A stretch of DNA of 64,000 nucleotides from an uncultured Clostridia bacterium (GTDB lineage: Bacteria > Bacillota > Clostridia > Oscillospirales > Acutalibacteraceae), in contig CANQXE010000003.1 in NCBI GenBank assembly GCA_947627725.1, positions 89,000-152,999 on the forward strand. Reading direction: 5' to 3'. The translations under genes were made by a program, and so were the position numbers. Positions 35,438-43,939 of this stretch are shown here, piece after piece (the stretch's first letter is position 1; every line of letters starts with the position of its first letter). Below the pieces are notes generated by a model, which saw only the letters and a list, made by a program, of their open reading frames with translations, did no database searches and had not been told where the DNA came from.

Positions 35438-38400
35438 TCATCCGATTATAATTTTCACAGCATTTGACCAAGATGAGCTTACACCGTTTTTATTTGTACG
35501 GATTTTCACATAATAAGTTCCTTTTTTAAGGTTTTCAACTGTATGTGAAGTCGTGTTTTCGTTAAATACGGAAACAATTGTGTATTCTCTGCTGCTTATC
35601 TCATAATATTGTATGCTGTATCCGCTGACACCTTCAACCTTATCCCAGTCAGCAATGAAACCGTCTTCTGTCGCGGTGAGTCTCAGTGTTGTATTTTCAG
35701 GCACTATGCTGAAAGACAATACTTTCTCACCCGTATAGTATTCTCCGCTGAGCGTTATTGTTATATTGTATTTACCGATTTCAGTCCTGCCCTCGTCCAT
35801 TGTGATGGTATAACGCATCTTTGAGCTGTCAACCTTCGGGGAAATTGTAACCTCAGGTGTTTTCATACTGCCGTCATATGTGTATGAGCTTCTGTTTAGT
35901 GAGGCAGTAGCCTTTGGAATGGATATTCTTGATTCCTCCTGACCGCATACGGTACATACCTGAGCGATTTTACCGGATGTATCAAACGTAGCTTTTGTAA
36001 TTACTTCCTCGGTTATATGGGCTGTTTTGCTTATGGATTTGCCTTTTTGAAGTACCTCTGAGCATACAGCGCATACCGTATCGCCCGTATATCCTGTTTT
36101 AGAGCAGGTCGGCTCTTTTCGGTTTATGATTTTTGTAACGGTGTTTTCATTGTGACCTGTTGCTTTTATTGCTGTGCCTTTTTTTAATACTTCATTACAG
36201 CCGTTGCAAAGCGTGTCGCCTGTGTAGCCCTCCTTAATACAGGTCGGCTCAATCTGATTGCCTATATGCGTACCCGTATTATGAGTACAGCCCCTGACGA
36301 ATATGGTTTCCGAAGCCTCAAGAGTTACAATATAACCTAAATCAACCGACAAAGTAACCGTTAGTGTGTGCTTGCCATAGGTGCTTGTATCATAATCTAT
36401 ATGTGCGCCCTCCTGAGCAAGCATTTCACCTGTTATGTAATCTTTATAGTTTACATTGGGAATACCCAATACCAAATCAACTGAGTTTATGTCTATTTCT
36501 TCATTAAGCTCATATTCAGTCTTTTCAAGCTCAAGAGAAAGGGAAGTAAGCGATGTGTTAAATACCCAGTGGGCATAAAGTTCAATATCACCTGTAATCT
36601 CAAAGTCACTGTCAACCTTTTCACCGTAATATTTGTCAGTATACCAGCCTGCGAATTCATAAAACAGACCGCCGTTAACAGCAGGCTTATGCTCGCCGAG
36701 CTTATCGCCCTTTTTGTATGATAATACACAAATATTTTCGTCCCCGTCGTTTGAATCAAGTGTTACTGTGCATATATTTTCATCTTTTTCCCAGTGAGCG
36801 TATAACGTGATATCGTAAAGGTAATCAACGATATCCGTTTCCTCAATTTTAGTACCGCCAACACATTCGGTATACCAGCCGGCAAACCTGTACCCCTCTC
36901 TCGACGCTTCGGGTAAGCTGCCGTATTCGGTCATATATTTGTAAACCTTTGTAAAGCCGATTTCATTATTACTGCTTATTTTACCGCCGTTCGCGTTGAA
37001 GGAAACCGATACATTTACAGGATTCCATTTGGCTTTAAGCGTATGGTCTGTCGGCTCCTCACCAACATCGGAGAAGGTATAAATAAGACATTCATTATAA
37101 TACCATCCCTGGAAAATGTATCCCTCTTTTGTCGGCGTCGGAAGTTCGCCGTACATATTATGTGAATAAACGGTTTTGCTCTTAACGTCACATTCACCGC
37201 CGTCTGCGTCAAATGTTACAGTAGCCGTTGTTTTATACCACAACGCATATAACTCAGTATGATAAAGGAATATGCTGTCTTCGGTAATCTGCTCATAGAT
37301 CATATCATTAGGAACAAACCAGCCAAGAAAGCGGTAGCCTGATTTGGTAGGTGTTGGTAATTTTCCGTAAGGATGACCTATTATTACCTGCTTGCTGTTA
37401 ATATCACAGCTGCCGCCGTTTGTATTGAGGGTAACGGTATAGACTTCGCCCTCCTTTGCCCAGACAGCTTCGAGCTTATAGGTAGAATCAATTGAAAGAC
37501 GATTCCATATATTTCCGGTGTCGGTAACAATATTACCGTTTTCGTCAATCCAGGCAATAAAAACATATCCGTCTTTAGTCGGAATAGGAAGCTTCATTAC
37601 GTCGCTTGAGCGTGAAACCTGTAGGCTGTCAACCGCACATTTTCCGCCGTTTGTATTAAAAATAATTGTGCAGTATTTATTCCATTTTGCTGTAACAACG
37701 GCATCCTTTTCAAGATTATAAACCGTATTGCTTTTCAGTTTAAATGCAATCTTGTGTCCGTAGCTGCGGGAATAGTTAATATCTATATTATACCAGCCGT
37801 CAAAATCATAGCCTTCCCTTGTGGGAACGGGAAGCTCGCCTATGGGACGTCCGTAGGTTACCTTTACACTGTCCACATCACATTTACCGCCGTTGGCGTC
37901 AAGCGTAAGCGTGTATGTCTGTAATGCTTCATCCGGCTGCGAAGGTGCCTTCAAAGCAGAATTTTCTGCTTCGGGTTTTGCCGTTGTTTCCTGTGTGCCG
38001 CTTTGCGAATTATATGGATTGCTGACATCTTCAGCCTTTACTTGAGCATCCGTAGTTTTTTCCTGAATCTCTTTTTCATCGGCTTTATCAGACTTAGCAG
38101 CCGTTTTTTCTTCAGAAGTCTTTTTTGATGAAGTTGGAATTTCATCTATTACAATTTCTCCGTTGTCGTCGGCGCTTGCAACAATTCCCCAGTCCTTCAG
38201 TTTTTCGGAAATCGTGTTTACGACCTCCTGCGCAATATTATAGTTAAATATTTTTGCCACAGCGGCATTAGCTGTCATTGCGGAAATTAAAACTATGCAC
38301 GCGATGAGCGACGCCCTGGCGCCTCTGCTGAGGTACTTGAAGCCACGTTTTTCACAGGCGGCTATAATGCTTTTGCTGTTGATAAGCGGAACCAAAACAG

Positions 38401-38596
38401 CAAATCCGTCATCCTTGCTCTGTTCAATTTCAATGAGCATCTGCACACATTCGTCAATTAAATCGCAGTCCATATCATCAGGCTCTTTTGAAAGCTCTTC
38501 GTCTATCATTTCGTTGAGCATAGCCTTAAGCTCTGTATTAAAATTATCGTCATTAAAAAAGGAACTTATGACCTTGTCATTAACTAAAGTATTCAT
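35438..38596 (-). CDS. Putative anti-sigma membrane receptor with InlB-type repeats
   Basis: A 1052-residue protein encoded 13 bp after a sigma factor gene. Residues 1-93 are cytoplasmic, acidic and helical, 94-112 form one membrane helix (ASLIACIVLISAMTANAAV), and a Lys/Glu/Thr-rich stalk runs to about 225. Six InlB B-repeat-like modules follow (pattern VTLxxNGG...LPTPTKEGYxFxGWY...LYAxW). After them come an Ig-like domain, two TCxxxGYTGDTxCxxC units, and a C-terminal fibronectin III-like domain (about 955-1052). By position and topology it should bind the sigma factor inside and sense or bind something outside, as RsgI proteins do. The sequence does not show a zinc anti-sigma (HxxxCxxC) motif. 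ATG 38596 follows AAAGGAGAACGGC. Receptor role is inference. Confidence 0.78.
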   Translation of the reverse strand: MNTLVNDKVISSFFNDDNFNTELKAMLNEMIDEELSKEPDDMDCDLIDECVQMLIEIEQSKDDGFAVLVPLINSKSIIAACEKRGFKYLSRGARASLIACIVLISAMTANAAVAKIFNYNIAQEVVNTISEKLKDWGIVASADDNGEIVIDEIPTSSKKTSEEKTAAKSDKADEKEIQEKTTDAQVKAEDVSNPYNSQSGTQETTAKPEAENSALKAPSQPDEALQTYTLTLDANGGKCDVDSVKVTYGRPIGELPVPTREGYDFDGWYNIDINYSRSYGHKIAFKLKSNTVYNLEKDAVVTAKWNKYCTIIFNTNGGKCAVDSLQVSRSSDVMKLPIPTKDGYVFIAWIDENGNIVTDTGNIWNRLSIDSTYKLEAVWAKEGEVYTVTLNTNGGSCDINSKQVIIGHPYGKLPTPTKSGYRFLGWFVPNDMIYEQITEDSIFLYHTELYALWYKTTATVTFDADGGECDVKSKTVYSHNMYGELPTPTKEGYIFQGWYYNECLIYTFSDVGEEPTDHTLKAKWNPVNVSVSFNANGGKISSNNEIGFTKVYKYMTEYGSLPEASREGYRFAGWYTECVGGTKIEETDIVDYLYDITLYAHWEKDENICTVTLDSNDGDENICVLSYKKGDKLGEHKPAVNGGLFYEFAGWYTDKYYGEKVDSDFEITGDIELYAHWVFNTSLTSLSLELEKTEYELNEEIDINSVDLVLGIPNVNYKDYITGEMLAQEGAHIDYDTSTYGKHTLTVTLSVDLGYIVTLEASETIFVRGCTHNTGTHIGNQIEPTCIKEGYTGDTLCNGCNEVLKKGTAIKATGHNENTVTKIINRKEPTCSKTGYTGDTVCAVCSEVLQKGKSISKTAHITEEVITKATFDTSGKIAQVCTVCGQEESRISIPKATASLNRSSYTYDGSMKTPEVTISPKVDSSKMRYTITMDEGRTEIGKYNITITLSGEYYTGEKVLSFSIVPENTTLRLTATEDGFIADWDKVEGVSGYSIQYYEISSREYTIVSVFNENTTSHTVENLKKGTYYVKIRTNKNGVSSSWSNAVKIIIG

Positions 38597-38609
38597 GCCG
38601 TTCTCCTTT

Positions 38610-39134
38610 CTATTCTATTGTAATAGAATTTTTTATTTTTTCTCTTAATCGCTGCAGTCGTTTAGCAACAGCAGGCTTTGTAATGTTGAGTATGCCCGCC
38701 ACCTGCTCAATTGTCAGGTCATCTATGTATTTTAATTTCAGGAGCTGCTTTTCATCCGGATTAAGCACGTCATTAAGTTTTTTGTTTAATATTGAATAAT
38801 CAATATCACTGTCAATAATACTTTGACGGTCGACCGCTTTATCCTCATATTCCGATATGGGTACGGTTTTGGCGTTCTCCTTTGCTTTTTCTTCAATACA
38901 CTTCAAAACATAATTTCCCGCTGTTTTGTATAAAAAGGCCCTTGGATTATTGATTTCTTCACCATTCTTCATTTTCTTGTATAAAACAATAAATGCATTT
39001 TGCATACAATCCTCAGCGCTATTACTGTCACCGTTCAGCTTAACCAAACAGAATTTATATATAGAGCTTTTGTACTGGTTATATATTTGTGTAAATCTAT
39101 CCTGCAGAGTCCTTTTTTTGCCCTTGCTATCCAA
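38610..39134 (-). CDS. ECF-type RNA polymerase sigma factor
   Basis: A 174-residue sigma-70 family protein with region 2 (FTQIYNQYKSSIYKFC, NSAEDCMQNAFIVLYKK) and region 4 (LNPDEKQLLKLKYIDDLTIEQVAGILN, KPAVAKRLQRLREKI), and no regions 1 or 3. I chose TTG 39134, because GGAGGTGG lies at the right distance (7 nt from GGAGG); ATG 39152 or 39188 would overlap the likely promoter. It precedes the putative anti-sigma receptor in one operon. The candidate promoter at 39151-39186 suggests autoregulation. Confidence 0.88.
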   Translation of the reverse strand: MDSKGKKRTLQDRFTQIYNQYKSSIYKFCLVKLNGDSNSAEDCMQNAFIVLYKKMKNGEEINNPRAFLYKTAGNYVLKCIEEKAKENAKTVPISEYEDKAVDRQSIIDSDIDYSILNKKLNDVLNPDEKQLLKLKYIDDLTIEQVAGILNITKPAVAKRLQRLREKIKNSITIE

Positions 39135-39150
39135 ATGACCACCTCCATTC

Positions 39151-39186
39151 ATATAGTAGTCCCGATTCGGCAAAAAAAGTTGACAC
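39151..39186 (-). promoter_or_regulatory. Candidate autoregulated ECF promoter of the sigma operon
   Basis: On the minus strand TGTCAACTTTTTTTG is followed, after about 6 nt, by CGGGACTACTATAT just before the ribosome binding site of the sigma gene. The AAC-plus-T-run -35 type is common in ECF promoters and unlike the sigma-A promoters elsewhere in this window. Inference only. Confidence 0.4.
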
Positions 39187-39227
39187 AATAATAATAACTT
39201 TTTTCGACAAACTTTTCAATAAACAAG

Positions 39228-39256
39228 AAAGTCAGCGGAGAAAACTCCGCTGACCA
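39228..39256 (-). terminator. Terminator after the ABC transporter operon
   Basis: GTCAGCGGAG pairs perfectly with CTCCGCTGAC around AAAA. On the minus strand it is followed by TTTCTTGTTTATT, 18 bp beyond the permease stop. Confidence 0.85.
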
Positions 39257-39272
39257 ACTGTTATTTTATGGT

Positions 39273-41723
39273 TTATGAACTTTTCTGTCCTGCAACCCAT
39301 TTCGGGACGTCGTTTGCAGGTATTAGCTTTGTAACATATCCTGCCTTTTTGTATTTAATCATAATAACGCAGTCATCATTATCCGCGAAGCAGTAAATTT
39401 TTGATTTATCCAAAAGCTCCCGGATTTGCTTGCTGTCCTTAAAGGTTTTTGCGTCTTTAAAATAATCTTTTATATTATAAAACTCATCATCATAGTATTC
39501 TTCACCGTACTCTGCTATTGAAGAATATGTTTCGTTTTGTGATATGAACTGATGCGATAAAAATGAATCATCCTGCCAAGGATTTTTGGAACGGATTGAC
39601 TTTACCGTATTAATACTGATTGACTCTATTTCATCAGGCTTCGGCGCAAACAACTCGTACTCGCCTGTCGATTTGAGGTATTTAATCGTATTTGTCATTG
39701 ACGGATAGATGTAATATCCTGTGCCGAAGGCTATAGAGTAATCCTCATAATAGTCATCCTCGTTGTCAAGTTTTAACTGAGTTATATATATGCCGCCGAT
39801 TGCCTGCTCGTCAGGCTTGAAACGCTGTTCATATGTCTGGGAGAGCAAATCGCTTAATAGAGCTTTTCTGAATTCAGGTGTATTTTTAATGCATTTGTAG
39901 GTCGTCATATTATTTGAGTCGACAACCCACACATTTCCCTTTTGAAATACGGTAAAAATATTTTTTTCCGATTCATAATTTAAAACGTTATCAATATCAA
40001 TGATTGAATTTTTAAGCTTATCAGTTATAGGCTGTTGCTTTGAATCGCCTGCAAACAGGTAGGTAAGCTCTTCGCGCGCCGCTTTGCTGTCACGGAGTGA
40101 AAGAACGCTGTACTGGGCGTCATAGTCGGTTGTATCATAAAATCTGCTGACAACTCTGCCGTTTTTAAGCTCATAGTAGACGCAGACGGAATTTCCCGTC
40201 ATATTGTCCGTTTTTTCAACGAGCTTGTCGTTAATCTTTGTCAGCGCCTCCAAATCCTCTTTTTCCGTGAAAGGACCGATCGTATTTAAATTGTCTGAAT
40301 AAAATATTTCTCCGTAATATGAGTAATCGGAGGGTTCGATGTTTATTTCACCCGACGCGAAATTGGTGTCGTTTGTAGAAATTATTGCACAGCTTATATC
40401 ATCGGCATCGGGTACATATGTAGAAAAGCCAAGACCGCCCGTTATTAAGATAACTGATATTACGAGAGTAACACAGATTGCAGATACGGGAACGGCAAGC
40501 TCCTTTACCCTGCGCTTAATCGTTCTTTTGCAGATTGAGAGAATAATGAAATATAATACTAACATTATTAAAATTCCAATAGTCAAGGTGAATACTATAT
40601 TCGGTGAGGTGCTGCGGACAGTTTGAGAGGTACTGTAAAATATGCTCACCCAAAGCGCAAAGGCTAATATTATGACTTCAACGGCAAAGAGATTTGTAGC
40701 AAACGGTCTTTTGCCGTGCATACCCGCGTTTTCCGCCTTGATATTAATGAAAAGCCGCCTTGCAATAAGTATAAAGCAGATGCCGATTACCGCCCATAAA
40801 ATTAGCGGGAGAATATAATCAAATGATGCCTCCTCATAGCCTTTGAACAAGCTGCTGTATTCTACAATGTCTGCATCCGCATTTCCTGCATTTAATGTAT
40901 GAAAGCCGAAATTAATTAAGTTGTTATCCATGGAATAGAAAGGTCCGAACGCCTTTCCGAGTATAAGCGGATTAATGATTGAGGTGTAATGGAAAAGACT
41001 CGGCTGAAGAAAGCCGTAACCGGAGTAGTTTGGAAAATCGGAATAGTTATAACCTCTTAAAAACGCGGCGCCCATTGAATGTATAAAATACATCACGGCT
41101 GTCGGAGCGCAGGCTATTGAGCCGGAGAAGAAAATGCTTTCAACAATGGTTGAACAGTATGACATAGCAATAAGCATTATGGAAAAGCCCGTGAGTAAAT
41201 AAACATAACACTCGGCAAATATAAGCAGTCCGTATTTTATTATATATCCCGCTTTGGTAAGAATGGATATATTTATAATAATATCGGCGATTATCGGAAC
41301 AAGAAGCGCCGCCGCCATTATCAATAAACAGGCTGTGACCCTGTTTTTAAACATTGTTCTCCTGTCAACGCTTGATGAAAAAAAGACATTGACATCTCTC
41401 TTTTTCATTACAAATCTGAAGGAAACAAGCGCAAAAAGCGCGCCGAGAATTATAAACAATATTCCTGCGCTTTCGCCTGAAGAATCAGATATATCCGGCG
41501 AGAAAACGGTTAAACAAAGGGCAATGTCTTTGCGTATTTTCTCTATATCAAGAATACTCTTTATACTGCTGTAATTAATTAATAAAACACTTAAAGGAGA
41601 TAATACAAAATAATATGCCGACACAAGAAAAGTAAAAATTGCGGGAACAATTGTACTTTTAAAAGCTCTCTTAAAATCATATTCGGCAGCGCTTTTATTC
41701 GCTGAAAATTGATGAGATGTCAT
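39273..41723 (-). CDS. Large ABC-transporter permease-like membrane protein
   Basis: About 816 residues. Roughly twelve membrane helices are visible in the first 430 residues (for example VPAIFTFLVSAYYFVLSPLSVLL, split by a loop, and ILIMLVLYFIILSICK). The C-terminal half, after a last helix at about 415-435 (VSAICVTLVISVILITGGLGF), is a large soluble domain rich in Tyr, Asp and Lys that would lie outside. It is the permease partner of the ATPase just upstream, overlapping it by 29 bp. ATG 41723 follows GGAGG by 9 nt. Substrate unknown. The GntR-ATPase-permease order matches YtrA-controlled systems of Bacillus linked to cell-wall antibiotic stress. Confidence 0.82.
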   Translation of the reverse strand: MTSHQFSANKSAAEYDFKRAFKSTIVPAIFTFLVSAYYFVLSPLSVLLINYSSIKSILDIEKIRKDIALCLTVFSPDISDSSGESAGILFIILGALFALVSFRFVMKKRDVNVFFSSSVDRRTMFKNRVTACLLIMAAALLVPIIADIIINISILTKAGYIIKYGLLIFAECYVYLLTGFSIMLIAMSYCSTIVESIFFSGSIACAPTAVMYFIHSMGAAFLRGYNYSDFPNYSGYGFLQPSLFHYTSIINPLILGKAFGPFYSMDNNLINFGFHTLNAGNADADIVEYSSLFKGYEEASFDYILPLILWAVIGICFILIARRLFINIKAENAGMHGKRPFATNLFAVEVIILAFALWVSIFYSTSQTVRSTSPNIVFTLTIGILIMLVLYFIILSICKRTIKRRVKELAVPVSAICVTLVISVILITGGLGFSTYVPDADDISCAIISTNDTNFASGEINIEPSDYSYYGEIFYSDNLNTIGPFTEKEDLEALTKINDKLVEKTDNMTGNSVCVYYELKNGRVVSRFYDTTDYDAQYSVLSLRDSKAAREELTYLFAGDSKQQPITDKLKNSIIDIDNVLNYESEKNIFTVFQKGNVWVVDSNNMTTYKCIKNTPEFRKALLSDLLSQTYEQRFKPDEQAIGGIYITQLKLDNEDDYYEDYSIAFGTGYYIYPSMTNTIKYLKSTGEYELFAPKPDEIESISINTVKSIRSKNPWQDDSFLSHQFISQNETYSSIAEYGEEYYDDEFYNIKDYFKDAKTFKDSKQIRELLDKSKIYCFADNDDCVIMIKYKKAGYVTKLIPANDVPKWVAGQKSS

Positions 41724-42591
41724 ATTTGCGATCCTCCATTTCATTTAAAAATACCTCTTCAAGAGAGAGTGTAACGCTGTCCGTAAGTATCGGAGCAAGC
41801 AGTTCAAATACCTTCGGGTCAAGATTATTGTCTACCGTTATCGTAACCATTTTATTATCTATTGTGATATCCTTGTAAGCAATACCGGCAAAATCTTCCA
41901 AGGTAATCTCTCTGTCAAAGATAAGCCTGTATTTTTTATAGGCGTTGCTCACATCGTCAACAGAAACATTCATCTTCAGACTTTTACCGTTTATAAGCGC
42001 AACGTGGTCGCAAAGGTCGGCAACCTCCTGAAGATTGTGACTGCTCATAAGAATTGAGCACCCGGTCTCCGCCATATATTCAATAAATATATTTTTACAG
42101 AGATTTCTTTTCTGCGGGTCTATTCCGTCAAATACCTCGTCAAGAAAAAGGTACTTTGGTCTTGTTGACATTGCAAGTATAATTTCAGCCTGCCTTTGCA
42201 TTCCCTTTGAAAAAGACTGAATGTTTGCGGTTAAGCTGAGCCCCATTGCACCTGCCATTTTAGCGAATACCTTTTCCGAAAAATTTTCATAATATCCTTT
42301 ATAAAAATTTTTCATCTTGAGAAGTGTAGCTCTCTTTGGAAAATACATCTCGTCCGGAACAAAGAAAATATGATTTCTGATTTTTCCGTTGTCGTAAACA
42401 TTTTCACCATCAATTAATACGGCGCCCTCCTCGGGAGCATAGATACCCGCACATGTTTTGAGCAGGGTGGTTTTACCCGCACCGTTATATCCGACAAGTC
42501 CGTAAATTGATGATTTTTCAATATTAAAGGAAATGTTTTCAATAGCGGTAAAGTCGCCGAATTTTTTAGTAACATTTTTAATTTCAATCAT
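41695..42591 (-). CDS. ABC transporter ATP-binding protein
   Basis: A 298-residue ATPase with Walker A GLVGYNGAGKTTLLK (about 36-50), signature SFSKGMQRQAEIILAM, Walker B YLFLDEVFDG and the H-loop SSHNLQE. The C-terminal ~90 residues are an extra domain, as in drug/bacteriocin exporters. ATG 42591 follows AAGGAGGGGGATACAA; a longer in-frame ORF from 42618 lies inside the gntR gene. The overlap with the upstream gntR (8 bp) and the downstream permease (29 bp) shows tight coupling. Confidence 0.93.
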   Translation of the reverse strand: MIEIKNVTKKFGDFTAIENISFNIEKSSIYGLVGYNGAGKTTLLKTCAGIYAPEEGAVLIDGENVYDNGKIRNHIFFVPDEMYFPKRATLLKMKNFYKGYYENFSEKVFAKMAGAMGLSLTANIQSFSKGMQRQAEIILAMSTRPKYLFLDEVFDGIDPQKRNLCKNIFIEYMAETGCSILMSSHNLQEVADLCDHVALINGKSLKMNVSVDDVSNAYKKYRLIFDREITLEDFAGIAYKDITIDNKMVTITVDNNLDPKVFELLAPILTDSVTLSLEEVFLNEMEDRKYDISSIFSE

Positions 42592-42961
42592 TTGTATCCC
42601 CCTCCTTGAATATTTCATCCAATAATAATATCAGATTTTCTTTTTTTACGCCCTTCGCCTTGGCAGAGGTTAAAACAGTTCTGGCGTCCTCTATCGCGAC
42701 CTTAGCAATTTTATTGCTGCCCAGAGGATTTTCACATACAAAAACCCCTTTACCCTGAACCGAGTAAACCACCTTATCAGCCTCAAGCTCCGCAAAAGCG
42801 CGCTTTATCGTATTGACATTGATGTTTAACTCGTTAGAAAGACCTCTTATTGAAGGCAGTCGGTCGTTCGGTTTGTATACATTTGTGTTGATCAGCATAA
42901 TTATTTGTTCCTTGATTTGCTCATAAATCGGAACTCTGCTATGATAATCTATAAAAATCAA
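42584..42961 (-). CDS. GntR-family (YtrA-like) transcriptional repressor
   Basis: A 125-residue regulator. The winged helix-turn-helix is in residues about 10-75 (YKPNDRLPSIRGLSNEL, NVNTIKRAFAELEADKVV, QGKGVFV). The C-terminal part is only a short helical tail, typical of the YtrA subfamily that controls ABC transporter operons and itself. The gene is first in the operon. A perfect palindrome lies at its start (42995-43021). Confidence 0.92.
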   Translation of the reverse strand: MIFIDYHSRVPIYEQIKEQIIMLINTNVYKPNDRLPSIRGLSNELNINVNTIKRAFAELEADKVVYSVQGKGVFVCENPLGSNKIAKVAIEDARTVLTSAKAKGVKKENLILLLDEIFKEGDTND

Positions 42962-42994
42962 TCAAAACTCCCCCTTTTTTGAAAGATTAATACA

Positions 42995-43052
42995 AACTGT
43001 GATACTACAGGTATCACAGTTGCAGTGTATCATATAAATGTATGCGTGTCAA
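42995..43052 (-). promoter_or_regulatory. Promoter and operator of the gntR-ABC operon
   Basis: On the minus strand TTGACA (43052-43047), 17 bp, TACACT (43029-43024). Immediately downstream is a perfect 11-bp inverted repeat AACTGTGATAC-N5-GTATCACAGTT (42995-43021), covering the likely +1. A GntR protein bound there would block transcription, so negative autoregulation is likely. Confidence 0.8.
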
Positions 43053-43077
43053 TGTTGTTTATAAAAAATTAATAAAA

Positions 43078-43113
43078 TAAAAAGCGCGGCAGGTAAATTC
43101 CTGTTGCGCTTTA
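43078..43113 (-). terminator. Terminator after the vanW gene
   Basis: AAAGCGC.GCAGG pairs with CCTG..GCGCTTT around a 6-nt loop, with one mismatch, near the vanW stop (43118). The sequence read leftwards is followed by a T-rich run. Confidence 0.7.
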
Positions 43114-43117
43114 TAAA

Positions 43118-43939
43118 TCAGTTTGCTTTTTTAGTTGTGGAAGAGGTTTTCGGTTTATTATATTTACTGTATGTGGTGTAGTTTACATTTCCGTTTACTG
43201 TTCTTGTCAGCACATATGATTTTCCGTCCTTTGAAACCTTGATTTTAACATTTCCGGTATCAATGTCGTCAGCCGCATATACGCTGCAGGTAAGTGTTCC
43301 TCCCGAGGCGGAAACACTGAGCCTTAAATCGCTGCCTGAATTGTTTTTAAACTGAAAATCCTGTGAATTCCACTGAACAGTTGCGTCCGCACCGAGCGGA
43401 ACATAACTGATTTCCAGTGAGTGACAGGCACGCACAGTAATTTCAAGATTGGCACGCAGCGCCGCCTGAAAAATTGTCGAACTGACCTGACAGATTCCTC
43501 CGCCGAGCCCGTCAACAAATTCATCACCCTCAACAATCTTTGCCTCCTTATATCCTGAAAGCACGGTTCTCTTTCCGACTGTCTGGTTAAATGAAAAGGT
43601 ACTTCCGTCGGGGATTTTAAGATTATTGAGCTTGCTGACCGCGTTTTTAATATTGACGGTCCTTGTTGAATTTGAAGAATCGTAATAGGTGGTGTAGGAA
43701 GAAAGCTGATACGGATAGCTTCCGTCTTTATCTTTATTAAGGGCAGGATAGACCTTTACGGTTTCCGCCTCCTTAAAGGTAGTGTTGATATCTTCAGTTG
43801 TTCTTGTAGTCGTAGTGGTTGTAGTTGTGGATTCGGTAGTTGATTTTGCCGTAGCGCTTACGTCAGCGGATTCATTACATCCGGCAAGCGTTACAGCTAT
43901 TATAACTGAAGCCAAAGCTACTGCAAAAAGCTTTTTCAA
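43118..43939 (-). CDS. VanW-family lipoprotein
   Basis: A 273-residue exported lipoprotein: signal peptide with lipobox LAGC (Cys21), then a Thr-rich tether (residues ~33-48), then a VanW domain with SFNQTVGKRTVLSGYKEA, GGGICQVSSTIFQAAL and an exposed beta-rich tail. VanW is found in some vancomycin-resistance clusters, but most members are cell-wall proteins of unknown function. The start is TTG 43939, one base after the glmU stop, with AAGGAG 9 nt upstream. It shares an operon with glmU, supporting an envelope role. Confidence 0.88.
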   Translation of the reverse strand: MKKLFAVALASVIIAVTLAGCNESADVSATAKSTTESTTTTTTTTRTTEDINTTFKEAETVKVYPALNKDKDGSYPYQLSSYTTYYDSSNSTRTVNIKNAVSKLNNLKIPDGSTFSFNQTVGKRTVLSGYKEAKIVEGDEFVDGLGGGICQVSSTIFQAALRANLEITVRACHSLEISYVPLGADATVQWNSQDFQFKNNSGSDLRLSVSASGGTLTCSVYAADDIDTGNVKIKVSKDGKSYVLTRTVNGNVNYTTYSKYNKPKTSSTTKKAN

